From the NCBI GenBank assembly GCA_965203525.1, contig OZ241898.1, positions 3,720,001-3,784,000 on the forward strand: a stretch of 64,000 bases of DNA. Reading direction: 5' to 3'. Source of the DNA: WTFV01 sp965203525 (lineage in GTDB: Bacteria > Acidobacteriota > Vicinamibacteria > Vicinamibacterales > UBA8438). Under the pieces are notes generated by a model. It saw only the letters and a list, made by a program, of their open reading frames with translations. It had not been told where the DNA came from and searched no databases. Positions 54,256 through 62,360 of this stretch are shown piece after piece; positions within the stretch are counted from its first letter, which is position 1, and each line of letters starts with the position of its first letter. Position numbers and translations under genes: made by a program.

Positions 54256-55989
54256 ATGCCCACGCGTTCCGCGACGTCCGGCCGGCGGCCCGGGGCGGCC
54301 GGCCTCGTCGCCACGATCGGCGGGCTGGCCCTCTTCGGGTACTACCTCCAGGAAGCCGGCGCGGCCGAGGTCGCCGCCCGGATCCGGCAGCTCGGCTGGA
54401 CGTTCACCCTGGTGCTCGCGCTGTCGGGCCTCCGCTTCGCCGCGCGGGCGCTGGCCTGGCTGCGGTGTCTGCCGCCGGGACACGGCCTCCGCGCGCGCGA
54501 CCTGCTGGCGGCCTTCGTCGCCGGCGACGCGGTCGCGAACCTCACCCCGCTGAGCCTCGTCGCGGGCGAGCCGGTCAAGGTGCTCTACCTGCGGCGGCGC
54601 GCGCCCCTAGGCCGCACGGTTCCGGCGCTGGCGGTGGAAACGCTCTTCTACACGCTGTCGATGGTCGTGGTGATCGGCGCCGGCGCGGTGGCGCTGGTGG
54701 TGATGGTCCAGCCGCCGGCGTCCGAGCGGCTCGTCTACGGCCTGCCGCTGGCGACCCTCGCGCTGCTGGTCGCGGGCACCCACTGGCTGATCTGGCGCCG
54801 TGTCCGCATCGCCAGCCCCGCGCTCCGCTGGCTGGCGCGGCACGTCCCGGCGCCGGCGTTCCTCGAACGGGCGGCGGAGCGCGCCCGGGAGGCGGAGGAC
54901 CGGGTGCACCGCGACTACCCGCGCACCTGGCCGCGCGTGCTGCTCGTCACCGCCCTGGAGCTGTCGTTCCACGCGCTCGCGGTCCTGGAGGCGTTCGTCG
55001 TGCTCTCGGCGATCGGCGAGCGGGCGCCGACGCTCCCGGAGGTGTTCGTCTTCGAAGCCGCGAACCGCTTCGTCAACGTGGTCTTCAAGATGGTTCCCCT
55101 GCGGATCGGAGTCGATCAGGCGGGCACCGCGACGGTCGCGACGCTGCTGGGGTTCGGCGAAACGACCGGCGTCACGCTGGCGACCACGCGCACGGCCCGC
55201 ATGCTGGTCTGGATGGCCACCGGCCTGGCGCTGCTGTCACGGCGCGGGTTCGCCGCGCCCCGGCTCGCGGCGGAAACGCGGGGACCGGCGGTGGTGGCGA
55301 TCATGGCCCGCCCGCCCGGCGGCGCGCGGGCGCCCAAGAGCCGCCTGCGGCAGGCGGTCCCGGCCGAAGCGGACCGGCGGCGGCTCTACGCGGCGTTCCT
55401 GGCGGACACGGTGGCGACCTGCCGCGCGCTGCCGGACGCCGCGCTGCGCGTCGCCTGCGCGCCCGGCGGCGGCCCGGAGGCTTTCACCCCGCTCGGCATC
55501 GACCCGGCGGAGCTGCTGGCCCAGCGCGGCGGCGACCTCGGCGCGCGCGAGCGCGCCCTGTTCGACGACCTGTTCGCCGCCGGCTTCGCCCGGGCCGTGA
55601 TCATCGGATCGGACCTGCCGACGCTGCCCGCGGCGCACGTCGCCGAGGCGCTGGCGCGGCTGCGGCCCGGGGCGGTGACGCTGGGCCCTGCCGCCGACGG
55701 CGGCTACTACCTGATCGGCCTGACGGCGCCGGGCCCGGGCGGGACGGTTCCGGATCTCTTCACCGGCATCCGCTGGGGAACGCCGGCGGCCTTCGACGAC
55801 ACGGCCCGCGCCGCGGCCCGGGCCGGGCTCGACGTCGAGCGCGTCGCGGCGTGGTACGACGTCGACGACGCGAACGGGCTCGCCCGCCTGCGGCGCGACC
55901 TCGAGCCGGAGAACGAGGGACCGCGCGCGCCGGCGACCGCGCGCGTGCTGGCGGCGTTGCGCCGGAGCGGCGATGACGGGCGCGGCTGA
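54256..55989 (+). CDS. Flippase-like membrane domain fused to DUF2064 glycosyltransferase
   Basis: Product of 577 aa. Residues 1-340 are a multi-pass UPF0104/lysylphosphatidylglycerol-synthase-like membrane region (GLRFAARALAWLRCLPPG, NLTPLSLVAGEPVKVLYL, FEAANRFVNVVFKMVPLRIG). From about 345 a complete DUF2064 (TIGR04282-like) nucleotide-sugar domain follows: VAIMARPPGG, VIIGSDLPTLP, LGPAADGGYYLIGL. It has the GSDxP and DGGYY signatures. In related genomes these are usually separate genes. The fusion suggests that one protein makes and flips, or transfers, a polyprenyl-linked sugar. That role is inference. Confidence 0.85.
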   Translation: MPTRSATSGRRPGAAGLVATIGGLALFGYYLQEAGAAEVAARIRQLGWTFTLVLALSGLRFAARALAWLRCLPPGHGLRARDLLAAFVAGDAVANLTPLSLVAGEPVKVLYLRRRAPLGRTVPALAVETLFYTLSMVVVIGAGAVALVVMVQPPASERLVYGLPLATLALLVAGTHWLIWRRVRIASPALRWLARHVPAPAFLERAAERAREAEDRVHRDYPRTWPRVLLVTALELSFHALAVLEAFVVLSAIGERAPTLPEVFVFEAANRFVNVVFKMVPLRIGVDQAGTATVATLLGFGETTGVTLATTRTARMLVWMATGLALLSRRGFAAPRLAAETRGPAVVAIMARPPGGARAPKSRLRQAVPAEADRRRLYAAFLADTVATCRALPDAALRVACAPGGGPEAFTPLGIDPAELLAQRGGDLGARERALFDDLFAAGFARAVIIGSDLPTLPAAHVAEALARLRPGAVTLGPAADGGYYLIGLTAPGPGGTVPDLFTGIRWGTPAAFDDTARAAARAGLDVERVAAWYDVDDANGLARLRRDLEPENEGPRAPATARVLAALRRSGDDGRG

Positions 55990-56370
55990 GCGGTTGCGGC
56001 GCGCGCCTGCCGAACCGGATCGAGACGCCGCGATTTCCGGCGCGGCCGAGCGGTGCGGCGCGCGCGGCCGGGGAGCCGGTTCCGGAACGGGCCGCCGGCG
56101 ACGTGCGCGGTCGTCGAACCGCTTCCGAACCTGCGCCCGGGTTCGCCGGCCGACGTCCGGCGCCGGAACGTGCGTCCGGCTCAGCGTCCTACGGCTTCGG
56201 CCGAAGCCGGCCGCCGGCCTGCACGCCCTCCAGGCCGTCCGGTCCGCGTCGATGGTCCGGCGGTATCGGAGGCGGCGTGGGGGCTGAAGGCCGTTGCCGC
56301 GGCGTTCGAAGTAACTGATCTCGATTCGTCTTGCCACTGGTTTGCTCCTGGCGCACCGGAACGCGGGCGA
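55990..56370. other. 381-bp stretch between fusion gene and mini-gene cassette
   Basis: Two related blocks containing GCGGCGCGCGC (about 55980 and 56040, 60 bp apart) lie just after the fusion gene stop. A minus-strand GTG at 56337 with AGGAG eight bases upstream opens a frame starting VARRIEISYFERRGN. It continues only as antisense of the DUF2064 gene, so I do not call it. Otherwise nothing clear. Confidence 0.4.
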
Positions 56371-56706
56371 TCACAGCGCGCCGGCACCCACCTCCCGCAG
56401 CCGCGCCAGCCGCGCCAGCCGCGCCCGCTCCACCGCCGCACCCTTCGCCCGGCATTCCCCGCACTGCTTCCAGCGGCGGTCGAAGTCCTGCTCGCCGCAC
56501 CGCGGACAGCGGCCCCGCTCCCGGTGAAAAAGCCGGCTGGCCGCCACCTGCCGCGCGGCCTTGGCCCGGCATTCCGCGCACCGGTACCCGCCCGCCGGCA
56601 ACGGACCGGCACAGCCGACGCAGACGCCGGCCGCCCGCCGCGAAGCCCGCAGCCCGCGCATCCGATCCCGGTCCTGACGCCGCTTCCGCTCGTCGCGCTC
56701 AGTCAT
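56371..56706 (-). CDS. Zinc-ribbon mini-protein (four CxxC)
   Basis: Product of 111 aa. After a basic N-terminus (ERDERKRRQDRDRMRGLRAS) there are four CxxC pairs in order: CVGC, CAEC, CPRC and CGEC, enough for two zinc sites. The body is basic, so nucleic-acid binding is likely. It is the last gene of the cassette, 19 bp after the 39-aa gene. ATG at 56706 is used; GTG at 56712 is an alternative. Confidence 0.7.
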   Translation of the reverse strand: MTERDERKRRQDRDRMRGLRASRRAAGVCVGCAGPLPAGGYRCAECRAKAARQVAASRLFHRERGRCPRCGEQDFDRRWKQCGECRAKGAAVERARLARLARLREVGAGAL

Positions 56707-56725
56707 CGGCACCCGCCCGGGCGGC

Positions 56726-56845
56726 TCACGCCCTGCCCCGCCGTTGCAGCCGGCGTGCCCGGCGGCGCTCCTTGCCGCTCCTGTCCCAGTTGGTGCGGGG
56801 GCGGGTGCGGTTCGTGCACCCCTCTTCGATGCACTCGGGGCTCAC
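56726..56845 (-). CDS. 39-aa microprotein with two cysteines
   Basis: GTG at 56845 lies in a GTGA overlap with the stop of the 23-aa frame before it. The product has CIEEGC near its N-terminus and a basic body (RTRPRTNWDRSGKERRRARR). It is recognised by position in a cassette where four of the gene joins are four-base start/stop overlaps. It has no known family. Real existence is plausible, not proven. Confidence 0.5.
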   Translation of the reverse strand: MSPECIEEGCTNRTRPRTNWDRSGKERRRARRLQRRGRA

Positions 56846-56913
56846 CTGTGCACCTCCTCCTCCCGCAGCCGCGCCCGCCGCGCCCGCTCCCGCGCCGCGC
56901 CCCGGTCAGACAT
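56842..56913 (-). CDS. 23-aa microprotein or coupling peptide
   Basis: ATG at 56913 overlaps the end of the ribbon-helix-helix gene by eight bases (ATGTCTGA). Sequence MSDRGAARERARRARLREEE: a charged helix, nearly all Arg, Ala and Glu. It may be a leader that couples translation to the 39-aa gene. Too short to classify. Confidence 0.4.
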   Translation of the reverse strand: MSDRGAARERARRARLREEEVHR

Positions 56914-57103
56914 CGCCCCGCGCCCCGCCCGGGCCGCCCGGCGCCGGCCAGCGCTCCACGGCCGGCAACCCCGCCTGGATGGCCGCCGCAACCACCGCGC
57001 CCAGGGAGACGCCGTGCCGGGCGCTGAGGGCCGCGAGGCGGGCGTGGTGCGCCGCTTCGACGTCGGCGGCGACGCGCACCAGGCGGCGGACGGTGGCGCT
57101 CAC
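56906..57103 (-). CDS. Ribbon-helix-helix-like small protein
   Basis: Product of 65 aa. TVRRLVRVAADVEAAHHARL forms the expected beta-strand and first helix, and SARHGVSLGAVVAAAIQAGL the second helix of an RHH DNA-binding fold (Arc/MetJ type). It could repress the cassette. It starts in an ATGA overlap with the gene before it. Confidence 0.6.
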   Translation of the reverse strand: MSATVRRLVRVAADVEAAHHARLAALSARHGVSLGAVVAAAIQAGLPAVERWPAPGGPGGARGDV

Positions 57104-57312
57104 GACCCGCTCCCGGGCCCCGGCTTCGCGGCGCCGTCCGGCTTCGCGGCCGCGGCGACCACCTCGGCCAGCGCCGCGCGCGCCTTCCGGATCAGCGTCC
57201 CGGCGCCGGCGGCATGCTGGCGGGCGGCATCCAGCGTCTCCGCCTTGTGCGCCACACGCGCCTTGCTCTGCGCGTCGCGCAGGATCGCGTCAATCTCGGC
57301 CAGCGTCTTCAT
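57100..57312 (-). CDS. 70-aa helical mini-protein
   Basis: Product of 70 aa, mostly helix (LAEIDAILRDAQSKARVAHK, GTLIRKARAALAEVV) with a disordered C-terminus. Not recognised. It is joined to both neighbours by four-base ATGA overlaps. Confidence 0.6.
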   Translation of the reverse strand: MKTLAEIDAILRDAQSKARVAHKAETLDAARQHAAGAGTLIRKARAALAEVVAAAAKPDGAAKPGPGSGS

Positions 57313-57548
57313 GCCCCGTCCCTCGCTTCGAGCGCCGCGTCCACCACCAGCCCGACCGCCGCGCCGAAGCTCGGCCCCCGCCCCTGGATGCCGCCGTCGC
57401 GGGTCAGCGCCCACCAGCAGGCCGTCGAGTCGTGCACCGGCTTCACGCTGCCGATGCGCCGGGCGCCCGGGCCGACGACCGCCCACCGGTTCGGCGACCG
57501 GCGATCCCGCCGCACCGTGACGGCCATGCCGCCGGCGGGGGCGGTCAT
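57309..57548 (-). CDS. 79-aa mini-protein, paralogue of the 154-aa protein
   Basis: Product of 79 aa. Its body (TVRRDRRSPNRWAVVGP, RRIGSVKPVHDSTACWWALT, FGAAVGLVVDAALEA) matches the N-terminal half of the next protein nearly residue for residue. I do not recognise the family. Joined by ATGA overlaps on both sides. Confidence 0.65.
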   Translation of the reverse strand: MTAPAGGMAVTVRRDRRSPNRWAVVGPGARRIGSVKPVHDSTACWWALTRDGGIQGRGPSFGAAVGLVVDAALEARDGA

Positions 57549-58009
57549 GGCGCCCCGGCCCCAGGGTCGCGCCGCACCGCCGTTCGAAGCACGGTCCGCG
57601 CGCTTCGCGCGGCGGCGCGGGCCTCTTCGACGGCCGTTGACAGCTCTCGGTTCGCGTGCCGGAGCGCGGCGTTCTCACGCTTGAGCGCGGCGATGCGGAA
57701 TTCCGGAGCGTCGAACGCCCATCGGCGACCGTCCGGCGCCGGACCGCCGCGCGTGTCGTCGTCGATGGCCGCATCGACCACCATGCCGAGCGCGGCCCCG
57801 AAGGTGGCGGCGCGCCCCTGGACGTCGCCGTCGCGGTCCACGGCCCACCAGTCCGCCGGTGAGCCTTCGACCGGGCGGACCGTCCCGATACGCCTTCGGT
57901 CCGGCCCGAGGACCGCCCACCGGTTCTCCGGGCGGTGTTCGCACCGGACGGTGACGGCGCGGCCGCCGCCGTCGGGCATCGCTGGCCCGTCTGCCGTGGC
58001 GATCTTCAT
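57545..58009 (-). CDS. 154-aa protein: same fold plus C-terminal coiled coil
   Basis: Product of 154 aa. The first half is TVRCEHRPENRWAVLGP...RRIGTVRPVEGSPADWWAV...FGAALGMVVDAAI, clearly homologous to the 79-aa protein. It then has a coiled coil (RENAALRHANRELSTAVEEA, ARSARTVLRTAVRR). A related coil ends the remnant at 63111-63272. ATG at 58009 has a GGGAG ribosome site and lies in an ATGA overlap with the gene before. Confidence 0.65.
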   Translation of the reverse strand: MKIATADGPAMPDGGGRAVTVRCEHRPENRWAVLGPDRRRIGTVRPVEGSPADWWAVDRDGDVQGRAATFGAALGMVVDAAIDDDTRGGPAPDGRRWAFDAPEFRIAALKRENAALRHANRELSTAVEEARAAARSARTVLRTAVRRDPGAGAP

Positions 58010-59148
58010 CGTGCGTCTCCCTTCCGGCCCCCCGGCGGCAGGCATTCTCCCAGCGGCTCGGCAGGTTCCCAATCCACGAGGCGCGGCCGGTTTCGAGCCT
58101 CAAGAGCACGATCGATCTCCCGACAGACGAAGGGGTAGCCGCTGGAGAGCAGGAAGCAGGCCCCGCCCCGGCGGGGCTTGTAGCGAACGGTGGTGCGGGC
58201 TCCGTGCCCCCCGCCGCGTGAGACCGTGTCGAGTTGGTCCAGATCGATCGCCACGGTCCGGCCGGACACGTCCTCGAACCGCGGATCTTCGGCGGACCAC
58301 GGCACGGGGGTGGTCTCCTCGGCAGCGGACAGGAAGCGCGGCTGACACAACCGACACAACGCGAACAGGGTCTCCAAGTCGGACAGACCGCCATCCATCC
58401 CCTTGCCCAGGCGGAACACATCCAGAATGCCTGACCGCCCGCACACCTGGCACCGCCAGCCGGCCCGCTGCAACGCGGCCCACTGTGCGGCTCTCGGCCC
58501 CGCGTAGCGCGCGGGCTGCGGCAGGGGCGGGGGCGCCTCCGCGGAAGGTGCCGGCGACGGCGCGGGCGGGGGCGCGATCTCCCCGGCGGGCGGGGGCGCG
58601 ATCTCCCCGGCGGAGGCGGACAGACCAAGAGTCGGTGGCGTCCCGCGCGGCATCAGTCCGCCGCGTCGCCGACGCAAACCCACGCCGGCGAGCGCCGCCA
58701 GCGCGAGCGCGGCGATTACCAGCAGTTCCCATGCTTCTTCCGCTACCACCAGCGCGTACCGAGCCCGGACGGCCCCCCGTTCGATCAGGTTGACCCTTCC
58801 GCACGCTTGGTCTCGTCCGCGCACATACGACCCCCGCAAAACTCTCTGCGGCGTGTCCATCTGCAGGTTTCCAACTGCCACGCGCGCCCAGAAGCACGAT
58901 TCGGCGTCGGACCGCTCGACACCTTGCCCCAGGCCGTACATCGCGCTGAGCGTCAATGCGGCGCCGGCGTTCCCTTGTTCCGCCGAGCGGCGGAACAGTT
59001 TCGCGGCGATCACCAACTCCTCTCTTTTACTGTCCCTCTCGGTCACGAACGCGGATCTGAGCAACAATCCCACCCTGTACTGGGCGAACATGTTGCCGGC
59101 CTTCACCCGTGCGAGTTCATCTTCACTGACGGCGGGGATAACACCCAT
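58006..59148 (-). CDS. Sel1-like, one-TM, HNH-like fusion; 5' end supplied by IS4
   Basis: Product of 380 aa. The N-terminal third has Sel1-like repeats (AKLFRRSAEQGNAGAALTLS, YGLGQGVERSDAESCFWAR). A membrane segment follows (LLVIAALALAALAGVGL). The C-terminal half has zinc pairs in CQVCGRSGILDVF and CRLCQP, an HNH-like arrangement lacking the usual histidines, then a basic domain. The start codon is the last three bases of the IS4-like element end (CAT at 59146), so the true N-terminus is probably lost. First gene of the eight-gene cassette. Confidence 0.6.
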   Translation of the reverse strand: MGVIPAVSEDELARVKAGNMFAQYRVGLLLRSAFVTERDSKREELVIAAKLFRRSAEQGNAGAALTLSAMYGLGQGVERSDAESCFWARVAVGNLQMDTPQRVLRGSYVRGRDQACGRVNLIERGAVRARYALVVAEEAWELLVIAALALAALAGVGLRRRRGGLMPRGTPPTLGLSASAGEIAPPPAGEIAPPPAPSPAPSAEAPPPLPQPARYAGPRAAQWAALQRAGWRCQVCGRSGILDVFRLGKGMDGGLSDLETLFALCRLCQPRFLSAAEETTPVPWSAEDPRFEDVSGRTVAIDLDQLDTVSRGGGHGARTTVRYKPRRGGACFLLSSGYPFVCREIDRALEARNRPRLVDWEPAEPLGECLPPGGRKGDAR

Positions 59149-60523
59149 AGGCGCTAACTTGTTTTTTGGGACCTGTTTGGCATACCCTGGCGTGCGGGAT
59201 GCACGACACGGAGATCGGCGCGGCCGGCGAGGATTGGGACGTGCTGCTGTCGTTCCTGCCCCCTGACTGGCAGGAGTTGGCACGGGACACCGGGGCGCTG
59301 AAGGGGCTGCGCAAGGACAAGGCGGTGGACAACCTGCTGCGGACCCTGCTGCTGCACCTCGGCTGCGGGCACTCGTTGCGGGAGACGGCGGTGCGCGCCC
59401 GACAGGCGCAACTGGCGGATCTGTCCGACGTGGCGCTGTTGAAGCGCCTGAAGAAATCCAGCGAGTGGCTGCGCGCGCTGTGTGTCCGGCTGTTCCGGGA
59501 GCGCGACCTGGCGGTCGTCCCCGAGGGTGCGTTCCGGGTCCGTGCGGTGGATGCGACGACGGTGAAGGAACCGGGCCCGAGCGGGTCGCTGTGGCGCCTG
59601 CACTACAGCGTCTGTCTGCCGTCGCTGGCGTGCGATTTCTTCAAGCTGACGGAAACCGAGGGGTCCGGCACGGGAGAATCGCTGGCGCAGTTTCCGATCC
59701 GCGCCGGCGATCATGTTCTGGCGGATCGCGGGTATTCGACCGCTCGCGGCCTCCGCCACGTGGCGGAGGCGGGCGGGAAGCTGATTGTGCGTGTGAATAC
59801 GGGGTCGCTGCCGTTGCGCACGGCCACTGGGAAGCAGTTCGACCTGCTGGCCGCGGTGGAGTCGGTGACGCGCTCGGGCGACGCGCGGTCCTGGGCGACG
59901 ACGGTCGTGGCCGGGGAGGATACGGACGGCCCGGCCCGCGAGATTCCGGGCCGGGTGTGCGCGATCCGCAAGTCGGCGGCAGCCATCCGCGAGGCGCACC
60001 GGAGAATCCGCCGGGACGCCTCGCGCAAGGGCAACCGGGTGCAACCGGCCACGCTGCGTTTTGCCGAGTACGTGATCGTCTTCACGACCTTTCCGGAGCC
60101 GCCGTTTTCGGCGGCGGCCGTACTGGAGTGGTATCGTCTGCGGTGGCAGGTCGAACTGGTGTTCAAGCGCTTCAAGTCGCTGGCGCAGTTGGGCCACGTG
60201 CCGAAGTACGACGACGACAGCGCCAGGGCGTGGCTGTACGGGAAGCTGTTCGTGGCGCTGCTGGTGGAAAAGCTGCTCGATCACGCCCGCGCAATTTCCC
60301 CCTGGGGCTACGCTCTGCCGGCGCCGGCGTCCTCCCAGCGCGTGGCGTGACTTCAAGTTCGTGCTCAACCAGGTCAGGCGGAGCATCGAGCCGGCGCTTC
60401 CATTGGCGCACATGATTGGCCAATGGCAGGCGATCTCCGATGCGCTCGCGGAGCCGCCGCGCCGCCGGTGCGCGCAACTCCCTGACTACTTCGGATGAGG
60501 GCGAAAACAAGTTAGCGCCTATG
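59146..60523 (+). mobile_element. IS4-like element, copy 2, without target duplication
   Basis: A 1378-bp element with the same 20-bp ends as copy 1, CATAGGCGCTAACTTGTTTT. The flanks share no 10-13 bp duplication: the sequence before it ends GGGGATAACACC and the sequence after begins GCGATGCTCC. Both neighbouring genes are truncated at its ends. This indicates a rearrangement or deletion after insertion rather than a simple transposition. Confidence 0.9.
59199..60350 (+). CDS. IS4-like transposase, copy 2
   Basis: Product of 383 aa from ATG 59199, nearly identical to copy 1. It has VDATTVKEPG, VLADRGYSTARG and the IS4 signature YRLRWQVELVFKRFK. Apparently intact. Confidence 0.92.
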   Translation: MHDTEIGAAGEDWDVLLSFLPPDWQELARDTGALKGLRKDKAVDNLLRTLLLHLGCGHSLRETAVRARQAQLADLSDVALLKRLKKSSEWLRALCVRLFRERDLAVVPEGAFRVRAVDATTVKEPGPSGSLWRLHYSVCLPSLACDFFKLTETEGSGTGESLAQFPIRAGDHVLADRGYSTARGLRHVAEAGGKLIVRVNTGSLPLRTATGKQFDLLAAVESVTRSGDARSWATTVVAGEDTDGPAREIPGRVCAIRKSAAAIREAHRRIRRDASRKGNRVQPATLRFAEYVIVFTTFPEPPFSAAAVLEWYRLRWQVELVFKRFKSLAQLGHVPKYDDDSARAWLYGKLFVALLVEKLLDHARAISPWGYALPAPASSQRVA

Positions 60524-61042
60524 GGCGATGCTCCCCGCGTCGCAACGGTCGTTGATGACCTGGTTGGGCGTCAGGTCCTCGTACGGGTCCCGGTAGTCGA
60601 GGCTGGCGCCGGCGCGGATGAGCGCCAGGATGACGTCGGCGCGGCCGACCTCCAGGGCGAGCAGGAGGGGCGACGAGCCGCTGCCGCAGGCCTGGTTCAC
60701 GTCGGCGCCGTTCCTGATGGCAGCCGTCACGGTGCTGCCGCGGGCTGACCGATGCCAGTCGGGGTTGCAGAGGCCGGGGGGCGGCGCCGGGCGCGTCTGC
60801 GCCGGGGCGGGCGTGGTCTGCGCCGGGGCGGGCTCCGCTGGCTGCTCACGTCGGCGTTCCGGGCGCGCCGGGCGGCGGCGGCGACCCTGTTCCGGTGCTG
60901 CACTCTCGCTCAAGGCGCTGACGTGGGCGGCCGTGGTCCCGGCCGGTGCGGGCGTCGGGGCCAGGGCGCCCGGGTGCGCCGCGGCGGCCGTGGCGGTCAG
61001 GAACAGGGCGGCGGCCAGCACGACGGCGTTGAGGGTCTTCAT
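60512..61042 (-). CDS. Ankyrin-like secreted protein, 3' end cut by IS4
   Basis: Product of 176 aa. Signal peptide (VVLAAALFLTATAAAAHPGA), a Pro/Arg-rich linker, then ankyrin-type helices GADVNQACGSGSSPLLLALE and GRADVILALIRAGASLDYRD. It stops in the IS4 end (IAHRR). The intact paralogue at 61142-62263 continues for about 180 more residues. ATG at 61042 has AAGGGA upstream. Confidence 0.75.
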   Translation of the reverse strand: MKTLNAVVLAAALFLTATAAAAHPGALAPTPAPAGTTAAHVSALSESAAPEQGRRRRPARPERRREQPAEPAPAQTTPAPAQTRPAPPPGLCNPDWHRSARGSTVTAAIRNGADVNQACGSGSSPLLLALEVGRADVILALIRAGASLDYRDPYEDLTPNQVINDRCDAGSIAHRR

Positions 61043-61141
61043 CGTTCCGTCCCTTCCGGTTCCGGGTTCCGCCTGGCTCGCCAACCCTACCACACCGTGC
61101 GGCGGCAGCCTGCGCCGGGGCGCGCCGGACGGCGCGGAGGG

Positions 61142-62263
61142 TCACCGGTACTTCAGGCAGAACTGAGCATCGGTTTTTGGGCCAGTGTGAGTGGTGCCGA
61201 AAAATTCTTGATTGAAAGCAACGTTAGCCGCTTGATATGCTTGATCGCTCCCGTATCCTTTTATGTACACATATAGGCTTGTCTCGTTTTTATAAATCCG
61301 ATCATTTTGCCGATAATATTCTTCTCTTGTCACCTGATTGTTGCAAAACCTTGACAGAAGACGACGGAAGTTGCCTCTTATCTGATGGTCATATCTGACC
61401 TCTGCCAGGTCCATGGGCGACCTGCCGGATCTGTTCCTTGCAAAGCGGTCTACGGTTTTGCCTTCATATATGAACGTCCCTATGGCAAAGAAAGCACCAG
61501 TCGTCAGCGGCGTCGACGAATCCTGCAACGCGATGTGCAACGGCCGATCGCCCCTGCCGCAGTCGTAGTTGACGTCCAGCCCCGGCGTCCGCAGCACCGC
61601 CTGCATGCGGCTCTCAACCTGGGCGTCACTCAGCCGGTAGAACCCCTGCCACCAGCGCGGGTCGCAGAGGTTGTTGTGGGCTTCGGCCCGCGCCTCGAAG
61701 CCGCGCCGGACCTCGGCGCAGACCGGGGCCAGCTCCCCCGCGTCGCACCGGTCGTTGATGACCTGGTTGGCCGTCAAGCCCTCGTACGGGTCCCGGTACT
61801 CCAGGCTGGCGCCGGCGCGGATGAGCGCCAGGATGACGTCGGCGCGGCCGACCTCCAGGGCGAGCAGGAGCGGTGACGAGCCGCTGCCGCAGGCCTGGTT
61901 CACGTCGGCGCCGCCGGCGACGGCGCGCGTCACGGCGGCGCTGCCCCGGGCCGTCTGATGCCAGTCGACGTCGCAGAGGCCGGGGGGCGGCGCCGGCCGC
62001 GGCTGCGCCGGGGCGGGCGCTTCGGCCGAGGCGGCTTCCGCTGGCTGCTCACGCCGCGGGTTCTGGCGCACCGGCCGGCGGCGGCGGCCCTGCTCCGGCG
62101 CCGCGGTCTCGGTGACGTGGCTGGTGAAGGCGGCCGCGGTCCCCCCCGGTGCGGGCGGCGGGCTCAGGAGCAGGGCGGCGGCCAGGGCGACGAGCCCGGC
62201 CAGGGCGACGGTGTGCGGGCGGAACTGCATCACGAGCCGCTTCCAGGCTGCCGTCTTCGTCAT
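61142..62263 (-). CDS. Ankyrin-like secreted protein, full length
   Basis: Product of 373 aa. A membrane segment (HTVALAGLVALAAALLLSPP) and a Pro/Arg linker precede the same ankyrin block as its neighbour (NQACGSGSSPLLLALEVGRA). A unique C-terminal domain follows (NNLCDPRWWQGFYRLSDAQ, FIYEGKTVDRFARNRSGRSP). The last 350 bp of the gene are less GC-rich than the rest, which suggests the C-terminal domain has a different origin. ATG 62263 is used; 62230 is an alternative with a better ribosome site. Confidence 0.75.
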   Translation of the reverse strand: MTKTAAWKRLVMQFRPHTVALAGLVALAAALLLSPPPAPGGTAAAFTSHVTETAAPEQGRRRRPVRQNPRREQPAEAASAEAPAPAQPRPAPPPGLCDVDWHQTARGSAAVTRAVAGGADVNQACGSGSSPLLLALEVGRADVILALIRAGASLEYRDPYEGLTANQVINDRCDAGELAPVCAEVRRGFEARAEAHNNLCDPRWWQGFYRLSDAQVESRMQAVLRTPGLDVNYDCGRGDRPLHIALQDSSTPLTTGAFFAIGTFIYEGKTVDRFARNRSGRSPMDLAEVRYDHQIRGNFRRLLSRFCNNQVTREEYYRQNDRIYKNETSLYVYIKGYGSDQAYQAANVAFNQEFFGTTHTGPKTDAQFCLKYR

Positions 62264-62360
62264 GCGCGGCAGCGTAGCACGGGACGGGCGGCGCGTCACC
62301 CGCCGCGACGGCGCCGGCGGGCGATCGGGAACACGATCCCGCCGGCGCCGCTGTCCAGTG

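Noticed and set aside
56189..56581. 130-aa minus-strand frame overlapping the zinc-ribbon gene
   Set aside because: Out-of-frame shadow of the four-CxxC gene and its 3' flank; Gly/Ala/Arg-biased with no motif.
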